DNA from: Kistimonas sp964291485
Lineage (GTDB): Bacteria; Pseudomonadota; Gammaproteobacteria; Pseudomonadales; Endozoicomonadaceae
Direction of reading: 5' to 3'
NCBI GenBank assembly: GCA_964291485.2
Contig: OZ220224.1
Coordinates: forward strand, 2,852,001-2,916,000
DNA: 64,000 bases
In this document: piece by piece, positions 18,698-27,881 of the stretch
Numbering within the stretch: the stretch's first letter is position 1
How the letters are laid out: each line of letters begins with the position of its first letter
The notes under the pieces: model-generated
Told to the model about the DNA's origin: nothing
The model's input: only the letters and a program-made list of their open reading frames with translations
The model's database searches: none
Position numbers and translations under genes: made by a program

Positions 18698-19173
18698 GCC
18701 GCCCCTTCCAACGTTGGCTTCAATGAAGAAAGCAGGACCTGCGATGCCTCTTCTATAAGATCAAGCACCGTTTCAAAACCACCCTTTCCACCATAATAAG
18801 GATCTGGCACTTCCGCCTGCATACGTCCTTCATCGCCCAGAAACAGTCGCACCTTATCCCGGGAAGACACCGGACAACAGGATAACAATGTCTGAAGATT
18901 GACCTTATCCATAGCCAGAATGAGGTCAAAACGGTCAAAGTCTTCTGTTTGAACCTGCCGAGACCTTATGTGGGACATTCGGTAGCCCCGCCAGGAGGCA
19001 GCTTCTATAGCCCGACGGTCAGGTGCTTCACCCGCATGGCAGGCACTGGTTCCTGCTGAATCCACATCAATCTGATCACTTAAGCCCGCTTGCTCAACAA
19101 TGTGTTCAAAAACACCCTGCGCTGTCGGTGACCGACAAATATTTCCAAGACAAACAAATAAAATCCGCATCAT
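18694..19173 (-). CDS. Low-molecular-weight protein tyrosine phosphatase
   Basis: 159 aa. The P-loop CLGNICRS has the nucleophile Cys8 and Arg14, and the general acid is Asp124 in DPYYGG. All catalytic residues are present. In gammaproteobacteria such proteins dephosphorylate tyrosine kinases of polysaccharide export or stress responses, but no kinase is nearby. The gene sits between murB and kdsB with ATGA overlaps on both sides, as in Pseudomonas. Confidence 0.92.
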   Translation of the reverse strand: MMRILFVCLGNICRSPTAQGVFEHIVEQAGLSDQIDVDSAGTSACHAGEAPDRRAIEAASWRGYRMSHIRSRQVQTEDFDRFDLILAMDKVNLQTLLSCCPVSSRDKVRLFLGDEGRMQAEVPDPYYGGKGGFETVLDLIEEASQVLLSSLKPTLEGAA

Positions 19174-19952
19174 GCAGAAACACTCAAATCCCTTTCAATG
19201 ATGAATCGTCTGACACGCTCCAGATCAGCACTGGTGTCAATCCCGGCTGGCGGCAATTCGGCGGCTTCGGCCACATGGATCGCGCGCCCATGCCAAAGCA
19301 CCCGCAACTGCTCCAGTTTCTCAAGGTCTTCCAACGGCGAAACACCCCAGTCCACAAACGCATTGAGAAGGTCAACACGATAGGCGTAAATGCCAATATG
19401 ACGCTGATACAAGGGGCTATCTGCGATTTCATCCGTTACACCATCAGCGAAACGGTCGCGATCCCAGGGAATCACTGCACGACTAAAATAACGGGCCATA
19501 CCTCGGGTATCAGCCACCACCTTCACGACGGCCGGATTAAACAGGTCATCCGCCGAGCTGATGCGATGGCTCAACGTTGCTACCGAAGCATCCGGGTTGT
19601 TCGCAAGATTATCTGCCACCTGATCAATCACTTCAGGCGGAATCAACGGCTCATCCCCCTGCACATTCACCACGATATCGTCCGGCGCCAATCCCTGACC
19701 GGCCACCACCTCCTGCAGCCGATCGGTTCCGGTCGGATGATCCGACCGGGTCATCACCACTTTAGCACCGAAACGGACAGCCGCACCACGGATGCGCTCA
19801 TCATCAGTGGCGATGATGACTTTATCCGCACGACTCTTGCAGGCCTGCTCATAGACATGCTGAATCATCGGCTTACCGGCAATATCCGCCAACGGTTTAC
19901 CCGGCAGACGGCTTGAACCATAGCGGGCCGGAATAATTACTGAGTAAGACAT
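19170..19952 (-). CDS. kdsB: 3-deoxy-manno-octulosonate cytidylyltransferase
   Basis: 260 aa. It activates Kdo as CMP-Kdo for lipid A-core assembly. The N-terminal IPARYGSSRLPGKPL is the nucleotide-binding hallmark. VNVQGDEPLI holds the magnesium-binding aspartate, and YQRHIGIYAYR is also conserved. It overlaps the phosphatase gene by 4 nt and follows the Trm112-like gene by 6 nt. Part of a lipopolysaccharide block with lpxK. Confidence 0.96.
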   Translation of the reverse strand: MSYSVIIPARYGSSRLPGKPLADIAGKPMIQHVYEQACKSRADKVIIATDDERIRGAAVRFGAKVVMTRSDHPTGTDRLQEVVAGQGLAPDDIVVNVQGDEPLIPPEVIDQVADNLANNPDASVATLSHRISSADDLFNPAVVKVVADTRGMARYFSRAVIPWDRDRFADGVTDEIADSPLYQRHIGIYAYRVDLLNAFVDWGVSPLEDLEKLEQLRVLWHGRAIHVAEAAELPPAGIDTSADLERVRRFIIERDLSVSA

Positions 19953-19958
19953 CGCTAC

Positions 19959-20138
19959 TTACAGCCTCTCTTCAGTCGTCAGGGTGCGCGCCTCTGACTC
20001 CAGCATAACGGGGATTTCATCCCGTACCGGATAGGCCAGTCCACAGGGACGACAGATTAACTCCTTCTTGTCCTGATCGACCTTGAGATCGCCCTTGCAC
20101 AGCGGGCAGACGAGAATTTCGAACAGTTTTTTATCCAT
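19959..20138 (-). CDS. Trm112-like zinc-ribbon protein (YcaR type)
   Basis: 59 aa from the ATG at 20138. MDKKLFEILVCPLCKGDLK with CPLC and, later, CRPC forms the two zinc knuckles of the family. In eukaryotes and archaea Trm112 activates methyltransferases. The bacterial role is not settled. Its first 8 nt overlap the end of lpxK (ATGGATAA), a fixed arrangement in E. coli (lpxK-ycaR-kdsB). Confidence 0.93.
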   Translation of the reverse strand: MDKKLFEILVCPLCKGDLKVDQDKKELICRPCGLAYPVRDEIPVMLESEARTLTTEERL

Positions 20139-21174
20139 TAGCAGAAACCGACTGAAAAGATGATGGAAAGTCGAACAGCCTGGCAGAGACCTGCTCCCAG
20201 AAGCTGTCTGGCAATTTAGCGTCAACGGCTAGGTACCACCAGTTGTCGTGGGCAAAGCAGCGGCACTTGATGGCGTCTTTGGCGGTCATTATAACGGGTT
20301 GCCCGCCAGCAAAGGCAAAATCCTCCGGACAATAGGCATGGTGATCCGGAAAAGCCTGTGAACTGACCGTAAATCCCTGTGACGTGAGGGAATCAAAAAA
20401 ACGGCCAGGATTACCGATACCGGCCACGGCATGGACCGGGGAACCAGAATCATCCCACTCAGATACGGAAATGGCCTTGCCGGATTTCAGGTTCACCAGA
20501 CGGGTCGGCACGAGCGTCATGATATTACAGGTTACCCCGTCCGCCTCAGCAACAGGCTTCCCGTTAGAAATAATGAAATCCACGGATGCAAGGCGATCAG
20601 CCGGCTCACGCAGCGGTCCGGCAGGCAGACAGCGACCATTACCCAGCCATCGCGCGCCATCCAGAACAACCATCTCAATATGACGCACAAGGGCATAATG
20701 CTGCAGACCATCATCACTGATGATCACATCGCAGTCATGATTGGAAAGCAAATAACGTGCTGCGGATGGACGATCCGGATCGATAACCACCGGTACGCCA
20801 GTCATTCCTGCCAGCATCACCGGTTCATCCCCGAGACTGGAAGGATTACTGTCGGGCAATACGTCAGCAGGAAATGTGTCAACCTTAGCCCCATATCCAC
20901 GGCTAATAATACCGGGCCTGAACCCTCGCATCTGCAGCGCCGACACCAAAGCAGCTACCAGCGGCGTCTTACCCGTACCACCAACAGTGATATTACCCAC
21001 GACGATAACCGGAACCGGTGGTTGCCAGAGACGCTCTTGGTTTGAATGGTATTGATGCTGTCGACGTCTAACCTGCCATTCCACCAGTTTCGATAATGGC
21101 AATAACGGCGCTAACAGCGGATTGAAATCAGGCTGGTACCATGCTGATACCAGCCTGTCGGAAAAACTGCTCAC
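20131..21174 (-). CDS. lpxK: Tetraacyldisaccharide 4'-kinase
   Basis: 347 aa. It phosphorylates the lipid A precursor at the 4' position, at the inner membrane. The P-loop is GNITVGGTGKTP (60-71), SRGYGAK follows, and the second conserved block is SDDGLQHYAL. The GTG start at 21174 overlaps the exbD stop (GTGA). Confidence 0.95.
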   Translation of the reverse strand: MSSFSDRLVSAWYQPDFNPLLAPLLPLSKLVEWQVRRRQHQYHSNQERLWQPPVPVIVVGNITVGGTGKTPLVAALVSALQMRGFRPGIISRGYGAKVDTFPADVLPDSNPSSLGDEPVMLAGMTGVPVVIDPDRPSAARYLLSNHDCDVIISDDGLQHYALVRHIEMVVLDGARWLGNGRCLPAGPLREPADRLASVDFIISNGKPVAEADGVTCNIMTLVPTRLVNLKSGKAISVSEWDDSGSPVHAVAGIGNPGRFFDSLTSQGFTVSSQAFPDHHAYCPEDFAFAGGQPVIMTAKDAIKCRCFAHDNWWYLAVDAKLPDSFWEQVSARLFDFPSSFQSVSANG

Positions 21175-21590
21175 TGACTGGGCGGCTCCTGGGCCGTAAT
21201 GCTGAGATGGGAAAAGCCGAGATCACCGGCGGCTTCCATGGCAGTCACCACGGCCTGATGGGGCGTCATGGCGTCAGCCGTGATCACCAGCGGTAATTTG
21301 CTGTTACCTTGTGATGCCTGAATGAGCGCCTGCTTGAGGTTTTCCAGGCCATCACTGGCCAACCGCTCACCATTGACTGCAATATGCCCGTTTTTATCGA
21401 TACCGATCTCGATCTGGCGGGGGGGCTTCCTGACCTCTTCCCCGGTCGCTTCCGGCAGATCAATGGTCAGCTGGGTTTCCCGGGTAAACGTGGTTGAAAC
21501 CATGAAAAAGATCAGCAGCAGGAACACCACATCGATCAAAGGCGTCAGGTTGACTGAAACCTCCTCATTCCGCTGACGGCGAAACTTCAT
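21171..21590 (-). CDS. exbD: ExbD/TolR-family biopolymer transport protein
   Basis: 139 aa. One N-terminal membrane segment (about 15-34) carries the proton-pathway aspartate (Asp20 in NLTPLIDVVFLLLIFFM), followed by a periplasmic domain. With the gene upstream it forms a proton-driven motor. Placement before lpxK is the Pseudomonas pattern. No tonB lies next to it, so the partner is unknown. It overlaps exbB by 4 nt (ATGA). Confidence 0.92.
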   Translation of the reverse strand: MKFRRQRNEEVSVNLTPLIDVVFLLLIFFMVSTTFTRETQLTIDLPEATGEEVRKPPRQIEIGIDKNGHIAVNGERLASDGLENLKQALIQASQGNSKLPLVITADAMTPHQAVVTAMEAAGDLGFSHLSITAQEPPSQ

Positions 21591-22222
21591 GACCGGGCAC
21601 CTTCGGTGTAGTCCACCTTCCGCTCGCCCTGAACCACTTCCACCAGGCGAGTCGCTTCCTGCTCCATGACCACAACCAGCTCATCCACACGACGGGTAAA
21701 GAACCGGTGGAAAATCACGGCGGGAATCGCCACCGTCAAACCGGTTGCGGTGGTAATCAGCGCCTTGGAAATACCGCCGGCAAGCACCGCGGCATTACCG
21801 CTACCCTGAAGCATGATTACGGTGAAAACATCAATCATTCCGATGACTGTACCCAGCAGACCCAGCAACGGCGCAACGGCGGCAATCGTGCCCAATGTAT
21901 TTAAATACTTTTCCAGCTCGTGAATGACTTTGCCGGCCGCCTCATCAATACTTTCCTTCATGATTTCGCGCCCGTACTTGGCACTGCCAAGACCGGCGGC
22001 CAGGATCTCACCCAGCGGGGAATGCGTGCGTAACTGTGCAAGACGTCGGCCATCCAGCTCATTACCCTTGATCCACTTCCAGACCTGGGCCAGAAGGTTG
22101 CCGGGCGCGACCTTGGCGGCCCGCAGGGTCCAGAAACGCTCTATCACGATCGCTGTTGCAATGATGGAGCACAGGATGATGGGAAGCATCAACCATCCGC
22201 CCGCTTTCACCAGTTCAAACAC
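21587..22222 (-). CDS. exbB: ExbB/TolQ-family proton channel protein
   Basis: 211 aa if translation starts at the GTG at 22222, which has AAGGGA upstream and gives the family's VFELVKAGGWLMLPI start. The frame is open to a GTG at 22279. Three membrane segments (about 10-30, 110-130, 155-180), with GTIAAVAPLLGLLGTVIGM as the conserved channel block. It works with the ExbD-like protein. Confidence 0.9.
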   Translation of the reverse strand: MFELVKAGGWLMLPIILCSIIATAIVIERFWTLRAAKVAPGNLLAQVWKWIKGNELDGRRLAQLRTHSPLGEILAAGLGSAKYGREIMKESIDEAAGKVIHELEKYLNTLGTIAAVAPLLGLLGTVIGMIDVFTVIMLQGSGNAAVLAGGISKALITTATGLTVAIPAVIFHRFFTRRVDELVVVMEQEATRLVEVVQGERKVDYTEGARS

Positions 22223-22294
22223 GTTTATTATTCCCTTTACCAAATGAGAAAACTTTATCACAACCGGTTTATCAGGCACACCGGTACAGCGGCT

Positions 22295-24583
22295 CTACGA
22301 CAGGGGTTTTCGTGACCAATATCCCGGTTTCTGCAACCGATGACAATAGGGTGGTGGCAACGACTCACCACCGATCCGAAACACCTGCGTGCCCGTCAGC
22401 GGTGTTTCTAGAACCTCAGCGCCCACCAACCCCAACCGCTCCCTGACTCGCGGCGACGGATGCCCGAAACGGTTCCGATACCCTGCCGATATACTCGCAT
22501 AGGTTGGGTTCACCTGGGACAAAAAAACATTGCCACTGGATCCCGCACTACCATGGTGAGCCACTACCAGAACCTGACTGGCTAGCTCCTCACCGTATCG
22601 CCTTGCGAGTCGCTGCTCAGCACGAGTGGAAATATCCCCCGTCAGTAATACCGCATGCTCACCGGCCTGAATCTGCAATACACAGGAACGATCATTACGG
22701 CTGCTCAGTTCCTCTCCCGTCGACAAAAAGCGAAACCTGACACTGTCCCAAAACCACTCCTCCTGATCATGACATAAGGCAACGGGCAGCGGATAGTCAT
22801 CTGCTTCGGAAACATACACCTGAGAGAAAGGAAAAACATTCAACAAGCTATCCAGACCACCACGATGATCCCGGTCATTATGGGAAATGACAATCACATC
22901 CGGATGGCTAATACCAGGATGATGCCGTAAATAAGGGACAATCACCGCGTCCGCTGCCGTGAAACGATCACTGAATCGATCGCCAGTGTCATAAATGAGA
23001 CAGTGATTGCGCGTGCAGACCAGCACTGCCAGCCCCTGCCCCACATCAAATACAGCGATCTCCGCCATCCCTTCGGGCAAAGGATCATTTGCCGGCACTA
23101 ACCATGGAAGAAAGCATGCTAGCGCCAGCCAACGAAACCTCAATCCTGAATGAGTTAACAATAAAACCACACCCACCATAGCGAGTATCAGCGCCAGCCC
23201 ATTTGGAGCAGCCAGTGGCGGTAAGTCAATCGTTAAACCTTCAGACCATTGAAGTGCCGATATCCAAACCTCCAGTATTAAGCCAGCAAAATCCATTACC
23301 AGTAGCCCCATAGATACTGAAACAAGCGATAAAGCCACACCTGCAAATAACAAAGGAACAACCAGCAAACCCACCAACGGGATGGATATCAAATTGACCA
23401 AAGGTGATAGCACACTCACAGGTTGCAGATTCAATGCCAGCAATGGCGCCAACGCGACAAACACCGTGACCTGAGGCCGAACAAAACGCTCACTAAGGCG
23501 TCGCGTAGACTGCGCACCAGAAAACACATACAACAGTGCCGAAACGGCAATAAAGGAATACCAGAAACCATTGCTGATGAATGCCAAGGGATCCAGAAGC
23601 ACAACCACCGTCAAGGCCGCCAAAAGTAGCGTGAACGGTTTAATTTTAAGATCAAGAAGAATTCCACCCAGCGCAACCACCAACATCACCAGAGCCCGTT
23701 GCGCAGGAATCGAAAATCCAGCCAGAAAGGCATAAACAAGCGCAAAACCAAGGCTTATCAACGCACCAGTCTTTGGCAGAGGCCAAGTTTCAAGAGGAAT
23801 CACACCAGATATTGCTAGCAAACGTGCAAACCACCAGCCAAGCAACGCCATAAGCCCAATATGCAAACCTGAAATCACCAACAGATGCGTCGTACCTGTC
23901 TGGCTAAAGGTATCCCAAAGCTGCGGTGAAATATTGCGCTTATCCCCTAAAAGCAGCGCCGTGAAGATAGCTGCTCTGTCACCGGCGTAATGGCTCTCAA
24001 TAAATTCTGCTAACTTCCACCGCCACCGGTCTACTCGTATCCATTCTCTATCCTGCAAAAGCAGTGAACTCTCGTCCCGCACATAGCCAGTTGCGATCAC
24101 CTGTTGCCTGAGCAACCAGCCCTCGTAATCCATCGCGCCAGGACTGGAAAAACCACTCGGCCGCTTCAGCCTGACCGTCAAATCCCAGCGTTGCCCTGGT
24201 TTTATTTCAGGCGCTCCATGCCAGCTAAGCCGAACCCGTCCCGGATAGGGTTTCCCCTCAATCACAACATCATGCATCAGCATTGAGGCATAACCTTCAC
24301 GCTTGAGGGGTAATTCATCAATTTCAGCATTGAGTCGGAGATCGATTCTTTCCAAATCAGAGGGCAAAAGGCGATCCATTAGCCTAAGCCCATGAAAGCC
24401 TCCATAAGCAAACCCGAAAAGCACCATGGCCGGAAAAATAAATACACGGAACCTGAAGCCAGCTGCTACGGTCAAACTAAGGGCAACCAGAACCGTCAGG
24501 CCCAACACCCATCGGGCGGGAAGTTCTGGCAAGAATAATGTCAGGGAAAGACCCAGAACGAGGCATATCAGTGAAAGCCGCAT
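22295..24583 (-). CDS. comEC: ComEC/Rec2 DNA-uptake channel
   Basis: 762 aa. The inner-membrane channel that takes single-stranded DNA into the cytoplasm during natural transformation. It has an N-terminal DUF4131 region, a Competence domain with many membrane segments (about 215-490), and a C-terminal metallo-beta-lactamase domain with VFDVGQGLAVLV, SHNDRDHRGG (about 566-575), LLTGDIS and VAHHGSAGSS. Full length. Together with pilZ it hints at competence, but no other com or pil genes are in the window. Confidence 0.94.
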   Translation of the reverse strand: MRLSLICLVLGLSLTLFLPELPARWVLGLTVLVALSLTVAAGFRFRVFIFPAMVLFGFAYGGFHGLRLMDRLLPSDLERIDLRLNAEIDELPLKREGYASMLMHDVVIEGKPYPGRVRLSWHGAPEIKPGQRWDLTVRLKRPSGFSSPGAMDYEGWLLRQQVIATGYVRDESSLLLQDREWIRVDRWRWKLAEFIESHYAGDRAAIFTALLLGDKRNISPQLWDTFSQTGTTHLLVISGLHIGLMALLGWWFARLLAISGVIPLETWPLPKTGALISLGFALVYAFLAGFSIPAQRALVMLVVALGGILLDLKIKPFTLLLAALTVVVLLDPLAFISNGFWYSFIAVSALLYVFSGAQSTRRLSERFVRPQVTVFVALAPLLALNLQPVSVLSPLVNLISIPLVGLLVVPLLFAGVALSLVSVSMGLLVMDFAGLILEVWISALQWSEGLTIDLPPLAAPNGLALILAMVGVVLLLTHSGLRFRWLALACFLPWLVPANDPLPEGMAEIAVFDVGQGLAVLVCTRNHCLIYDTGDRFSDRFTAADAVIVPYLRHHPGISHPDVIVISHNDRDHRGGLDSLLNVFPFSQVYVSEADDYPLPVALCHDQEEWFWDSVRFRFLSTGEELSSRNDRSCVLQIQAGEHAVLLTGDISTRAEQRLARRYGEELASQVLVVAHHGSAGSSGNVFLSQVNPTYASISAGYRNRFGHPSPRVRERLGLVGAEVLETPLTGTQVFRIGGESLPPPYCHRLQKPGYWSRKPLS

Positions 24584-24676
24584 TTGGTGTACTTATGAAT
24601 TAAGCGCATAATTTTCCGGTTTTACGATATCCTTACTCTCGCAATTAAGCGGTACCCGGGTCACAAGTATATCTGC

Positions 24677-25204
24677 ATGGCAAAAAAACTGTTTCAACGC
24701 TTTATGCCGGACCCTTCCCGACTTCGGGAAAACCGGTCATTGAATTTCCTGGGCGAACATATGTTCGACCCTAATCTGTGGCACCTGAACCGCCGTACTG
24801 CCGCGATGGCTTTTTTCGTGGGCATCTTCTGTGCGTTCCTGCCCATACCTTTCCAAATGCTGCTGGCTGCGGTTCTGGCGTTTCTGTTGCGGTGTAATCT
24901 GCCCTTATCCGTTGCGCTGGTCTGGATTACCAACCCCTTTACCATGCCGGTGATTTTCTACTTCACCTACAAGGTCGGTTGCTATATATTGCAGACCCCT
25001 GTCAGTCCACTGGGCTTTGAAGTTTCACTGGAGTGGCTGAAAACCGAATTATCGCGGATCTGGCTACCACTCTATCTTGGCTCGGTCATTACCGGACTGA
25101 TAGCAGGCGCTCTCAGTTATGTCGGCATTCGCCTGTTCTGGCGCTGGCATATCATTCGTAACTGGCGTGAACGCCGCAAAAAGCGCAAACTCTTTCTGAA
25201 CTGA
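24677..25204 (+). CDS. DUF2062 membrane protein
   Basis: 175 aa. RRTAAMAFFVGIFCAFLPIPFQM and WITNPFTMPVIFYFTYKVG are the DUF2062 signatures. About three to four membrane segments (42-70, 78-105, 140-165) and a very basic C-terminal tail (RNWRERRKKRKLF). Function unknown. It is divergent from comEC and upstream of lolCD, a placement kept in Pseudomonas. Confidence 0.88.
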   Translation: MAKKLFQRFMPDPSRLRENRSLNFLGEHMFDPNLWHLNRRTAAMAFFVGIFCAFLPIPFQMLLAAVLAFLLRCNLPLSVALVWITNPFTMPVIFYFTYKVGCYILQTPVSPLGFEVSLEWLKTELSRIWLPLYLGSVITGLIAGALSYVGIRLFWRWHIIRNWRERRKKRKLFLN

Positions 25205-25288
25205 TGCCGACGCCGGTCACGCCCTTCGGCAACACCGACATCGCCGTTCTTCCTTTCACTCATTTACTACAGACAGTCTGGCTGAAAC

Positions 25289-25591
25289 ATGAACAGAAAT
25301 AATCGTTCATTCCAACGAAAAAAGCAGAAACTACAAGGGCGGGGAAAACTGGAAACCATCACCACCGACGGCCCCCACAGCGACTGGCTGGGCATGCCGG
25401 ATTACTACATCCACACACTGACCGTAGACGGTGACGATTATAAATACCTGACGGCCGAAGCCACTCTGGAAGTCACACCCGGTGACCTGGTCTGCTTCCG
25501 CTACCAGGAAATGGGCAAAGAGAAGCGAATTGATAAGCGCTCACTCGGGATTGCCATCGACCCCGCCACTTTCATGCAGCAACAGAGCTGA
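25289..25591 (+). CDS. Small conserved-looking protein of unknown function
   Basis: 100 aa. The N terminus is strongly basic (NRNNRSFQRKKQKLQGRGK), then a beta-rich region rich in Asp and Tyr. No cysteines, no membrane segment, no signal peptide. I do not recognise a family. Even codon use and the open frame ending just before a large inverted repeat suggest it is real. The basic tail and small globular part would fit an RNA- or ribosome-associated protein, but that is only a guess. Confidence 0.6.
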   Translation: MNRNNRSFQRKKQKLQGRGKLETITTDGPHSDWLGMPDYYIHTLTVDGDDYKYLTAEATLEVTPGDLVCFRYQEMGKEKRIDKRSLGIAIDPATFMQQQS

Positions 25592-25597
25592 TGATCG

Positions 25598-25647
25598 GTC
25601 GACATCCGGATACTGTCTGTCCCACAGTCAGCCATCCGGATGTCGAC
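25598..25647. repeat. 13-bp inverted repeat between convergent genes
   Basis: GTCGACATCCGGA (25598-25610) pairs perfectly with TCCGGATGTCGAC (25635-25647) around a 24-nt loop that itself holds a small CTGT/ACAG pairing. There is no T-run, so it is not a standard intrinsic terminator, but it lies exactly between the convergent 100-aa gene and lolD. Confidence 0.6.
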
Positions 25648-25659
25648 AACGCTAATCTC

Positions 25660-26364
25660 TCAAAGACCTGAATCGCTGACCTGTTCGACTAACCCACCCT
25701 CCTGAAGCTGCCAGATACGATCCATTTTGGCCGCCAGCGACAAGTCGTGAGTGACAATAATAAAGCTGGTCTGTAATCGCTGACTGAGATCCAGGATCAG
25801 CCCCTGGACAACTTCTGCCGTATGCTGATCCAGGTTACCGGTCGGCTCATCCAGCAGGACAAGATCAGGTTCCGTCACCAATGCCCTTGCAATAGCTACA
25901 CGCTGACGCTCACCACCCGACAATTCACCCGGCTTATGATCAAGGCGCGCTTCCAATCCCACCAGCGTTAACAGCTCTTCAGCTTTCTGCGCCGCTGAAG
26001 AAACCGCCACATCACGACGCATTAACAGCGGCATGGCAACATTTTCGCGTGCCGTGAATTCAGGCAGCAAATGGTGAAACTGGTACACAAACCCAAGGTG
26101 CCGGTTTCTCAGGGCACTCTTTTCACGATCATTGAGACCATTGAGCGAAACGCCACAGACTCGAACCTCTCCGCGGCTTGCCACATCCAACCCTGCCAAC
26201 AGATTCAGCAGGGTTGTCTTACCAGAGCCGGAACTCCCCACAATGGCTATACGCTCACTGCGACCCACCGAGAAACTGACATCACGAATAACCTCTACAT
26301 CACCGGGTCCTTCACGATATACCTTGCCCAGATCCAGGCATTCCAGAACAACATCCTTACTCAT
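25660..26364 (-). CDS. lolD: Lipoprotein-releasing ABC transporter ATPase
   Basis: 234 aa from the ATG at 26364, overlapping the lolC stop by 8 nt. It powers release of outer-membrane lipoproteins from the inner membrane. Walker A GSSGSGKT (43-50), the Q-loop YQFHHLLPEF, signature LSGGERQRVAIARAL (about 148-162), Walker B LVLLDEPTGNLD and the H-loop THD are all there. Confidence 0.95.
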   Translation of the reverse strand: MSKDVVLECLDLGKVYREGPGDVEVIRDVSFSVGRSERIAIVGSSGSGKTTLLNLLAGLDVASRGEVRVCGVSLNGLNDREKSALRNRHLGFVYQFHHLLPEFTARENVAMPLLMRRDVAVSSAAQKAEELLTLVGLEARLDHKPGELSGGERQRVAIARALVTEPDLVLLDEPTGNLDQHTAEVVQGLILDLSQRLQTSFIIVTHDLSLAAKMDRIWQLQEGGLVEQVSDSGL

Positions 26365-27601
26365 AACGCAATGCCTCGGCAGGTTGGGTGCGTGATGCGC
26401 GCCACGCCGGATAAAGAGTGGCAAGGAAACTCAGCAGCAGACTTGATACCGCGATGCTGACGACATCCTGCCAAAGCAATTCGGAAGGCAGATAACTAAT
26501 GAAATACACATCAGGACTCAGGAAATGAATGCCCAGCATGGACTCAATCCAACCGACAATACTGGCCACGTTGAGCGCCCCCAGAATCCCAAGAACAACA
26601 CCCAGACCAGTCCCTATCAGACCAATCACACACCCTTGCACCATGAAAATGCGCATGATCATCCCAGGCGTTGCACCAAAGGTTCTCAGGATCGCAATAT
26701 CAGACTGCTTGTCGGTCACAACCATCACCAGTGTTGCAACAATGTTGAATGCGGCTACCGCAATAATCAGCACCAATAACAGGCCAATCATGGTTTTTTC
26801 CATCTGGATCGCCTGGAAAAGACGACCATGGGTCTGAGTCCAGTCACGGACGTAATAACGTCCTGGCAAGGTCATGGCTGCTTCCCAGGCCAGGCGTGGC
26901 GCTGCAAACAGATCCTTTGTCTGCAAACGCAGTCCCTGCACGCCCTCACTAATACGCATGAAACGTGCAGCATCCTTGATATTGATAAAGGCCAAGCTGG
27001 CATCCAGATCAGCGCCGACTGCAAATAACCCGGTTACCGTGAATCGCTTGAGACGAGGAAATACGCCCGCCGGATTAATGGAAGCTTCCGGCAACACGAC
27101 GGTGACTTTATCGCCAATCCCTGCCCCCAGCTGACGCGCAAGAATCTCTCCCAACACGATGCCAAATTCGCCGGGCTTGAGATCTGTCAGCTGACCACTT
27201 TCCATATGTTCATCAAGAATAGAGACTCGCTGTTCCAACTCAGGATCAATGCCATACAACATGACACCCTTGACCTGCCCCTGATTGGTCAACATGCCCT
27301 GGGCGTCAATGAAAGGCGCCGCAGCTTCAATCCCCGGCACGGCTTCCACTTTCGATTTGATGGATTGCCAATCCGTCATGGTGCCATAAGCAGAGGTAAT
27401 CGTTGCATGAGGCACCATGCCCAATATGCGCTGACGTAATTCCCGGTCAAAACCATTCATCACCGACAGTACGATGATCAACACCATGACACCCAGCACA
27501 AGACCGGCCATGGACATGGCGGAAATAAAAGAAATGAAGTGATTGCGCCGTTTGGCCCCCGTATAACGAAGACCGATAAATACCGGCAAAGGTCTGAACA
27601 T
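26357..27601 (-). CDS. lolC: LolC/LolE-family lipoprotein-releasing permease
   Basis: 414 aa from the ATG at 27601 (AGGAG upstream). An FtsX-like permease: one membrane segment near 30-52, a large periplasmic domain, then three segments in the C-terminal third (about 265-290, 315-340, 375-400). VFIGLRYTGAKRRNHFISFIS is the standard start. Only one permease gene accompanies lolD here. Pseudomonas and E. coli have two (lolC, lolE), so this may be a LolF-like single permease that forms a homodimer, unless a second gene is elsewhere. Confidence 0.9.
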   Translation of the reverse strand: MFRPLPVFIGLRYTGAKRRNHFISFISAMSMAGLVLGVMVLIIVLSVMNGFDRELRQRILGMVPHATITSAYGTMTDWQSIKSKVEAVPGIEAAAPFIDAQGMLTNQGQVKGVMLYGIDPELEQRVSILDEHMESGQLTDLKPGEFGIVLGEILARQLGAGIGDKVTVVLPEASINPAGVFPRLKRFTVTGLFAVGADLDASLAFINIKDAARFMRISEGVQGLRLQTKDLFAAPRLAWEAAMTLPGRYYVRDWTQTHGRLFQAIQMEKTMIGLLLVLIIAVAAFNIVATLVMVVTDKQSDIAILRTFGATPGMIMRIFMVQGCVIGLIGTGLGVVLGILGALNVASIVGWIESMLGIHFLSPDVYFISYLPSELLWQDVVSIAVSSLLLSFLATLYPAWRASRTQPAEALRYE

Positions 27602-27816
27602 CAGGCGCTCCTGCAACTGAAACCCTGCCCGGCGACAGGCCGGGCCAGACGATCGATCACCATTCAGCGGAACAACAGAACCGGCAGATGAATGGCCTCG
27701 TCAAAGGGATCAATTATGCCAGATAACGCACAGAAAGGACGATTGTTTCATCCTCTCATCAACATAAGCCCCTGAATGACTGAAAGGCTTAGGCGCTGGT
27801 ACTTTAGCTCTATGAA

Positions 27817-27856
27817 CAGTCACTTCGTGCATTCCAATAGCAACAGGAAGTGACTG
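27817..27856. repeat. Inverted repeat downstream of amt
   Basis: CAGTCACTTC (27817-27826) pairs with GAAGTGACTG (27847-27856) around a 20-nt loop, about 25 nt past the amt stop. No T-run follows on the minus strand. It could be a weak terminator or an mRNA 3'-end stabiliser. Confidence 0.4.
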
Positions 27857-27881
27857 ATCAAACTGAGACTTTGCCGACTAC

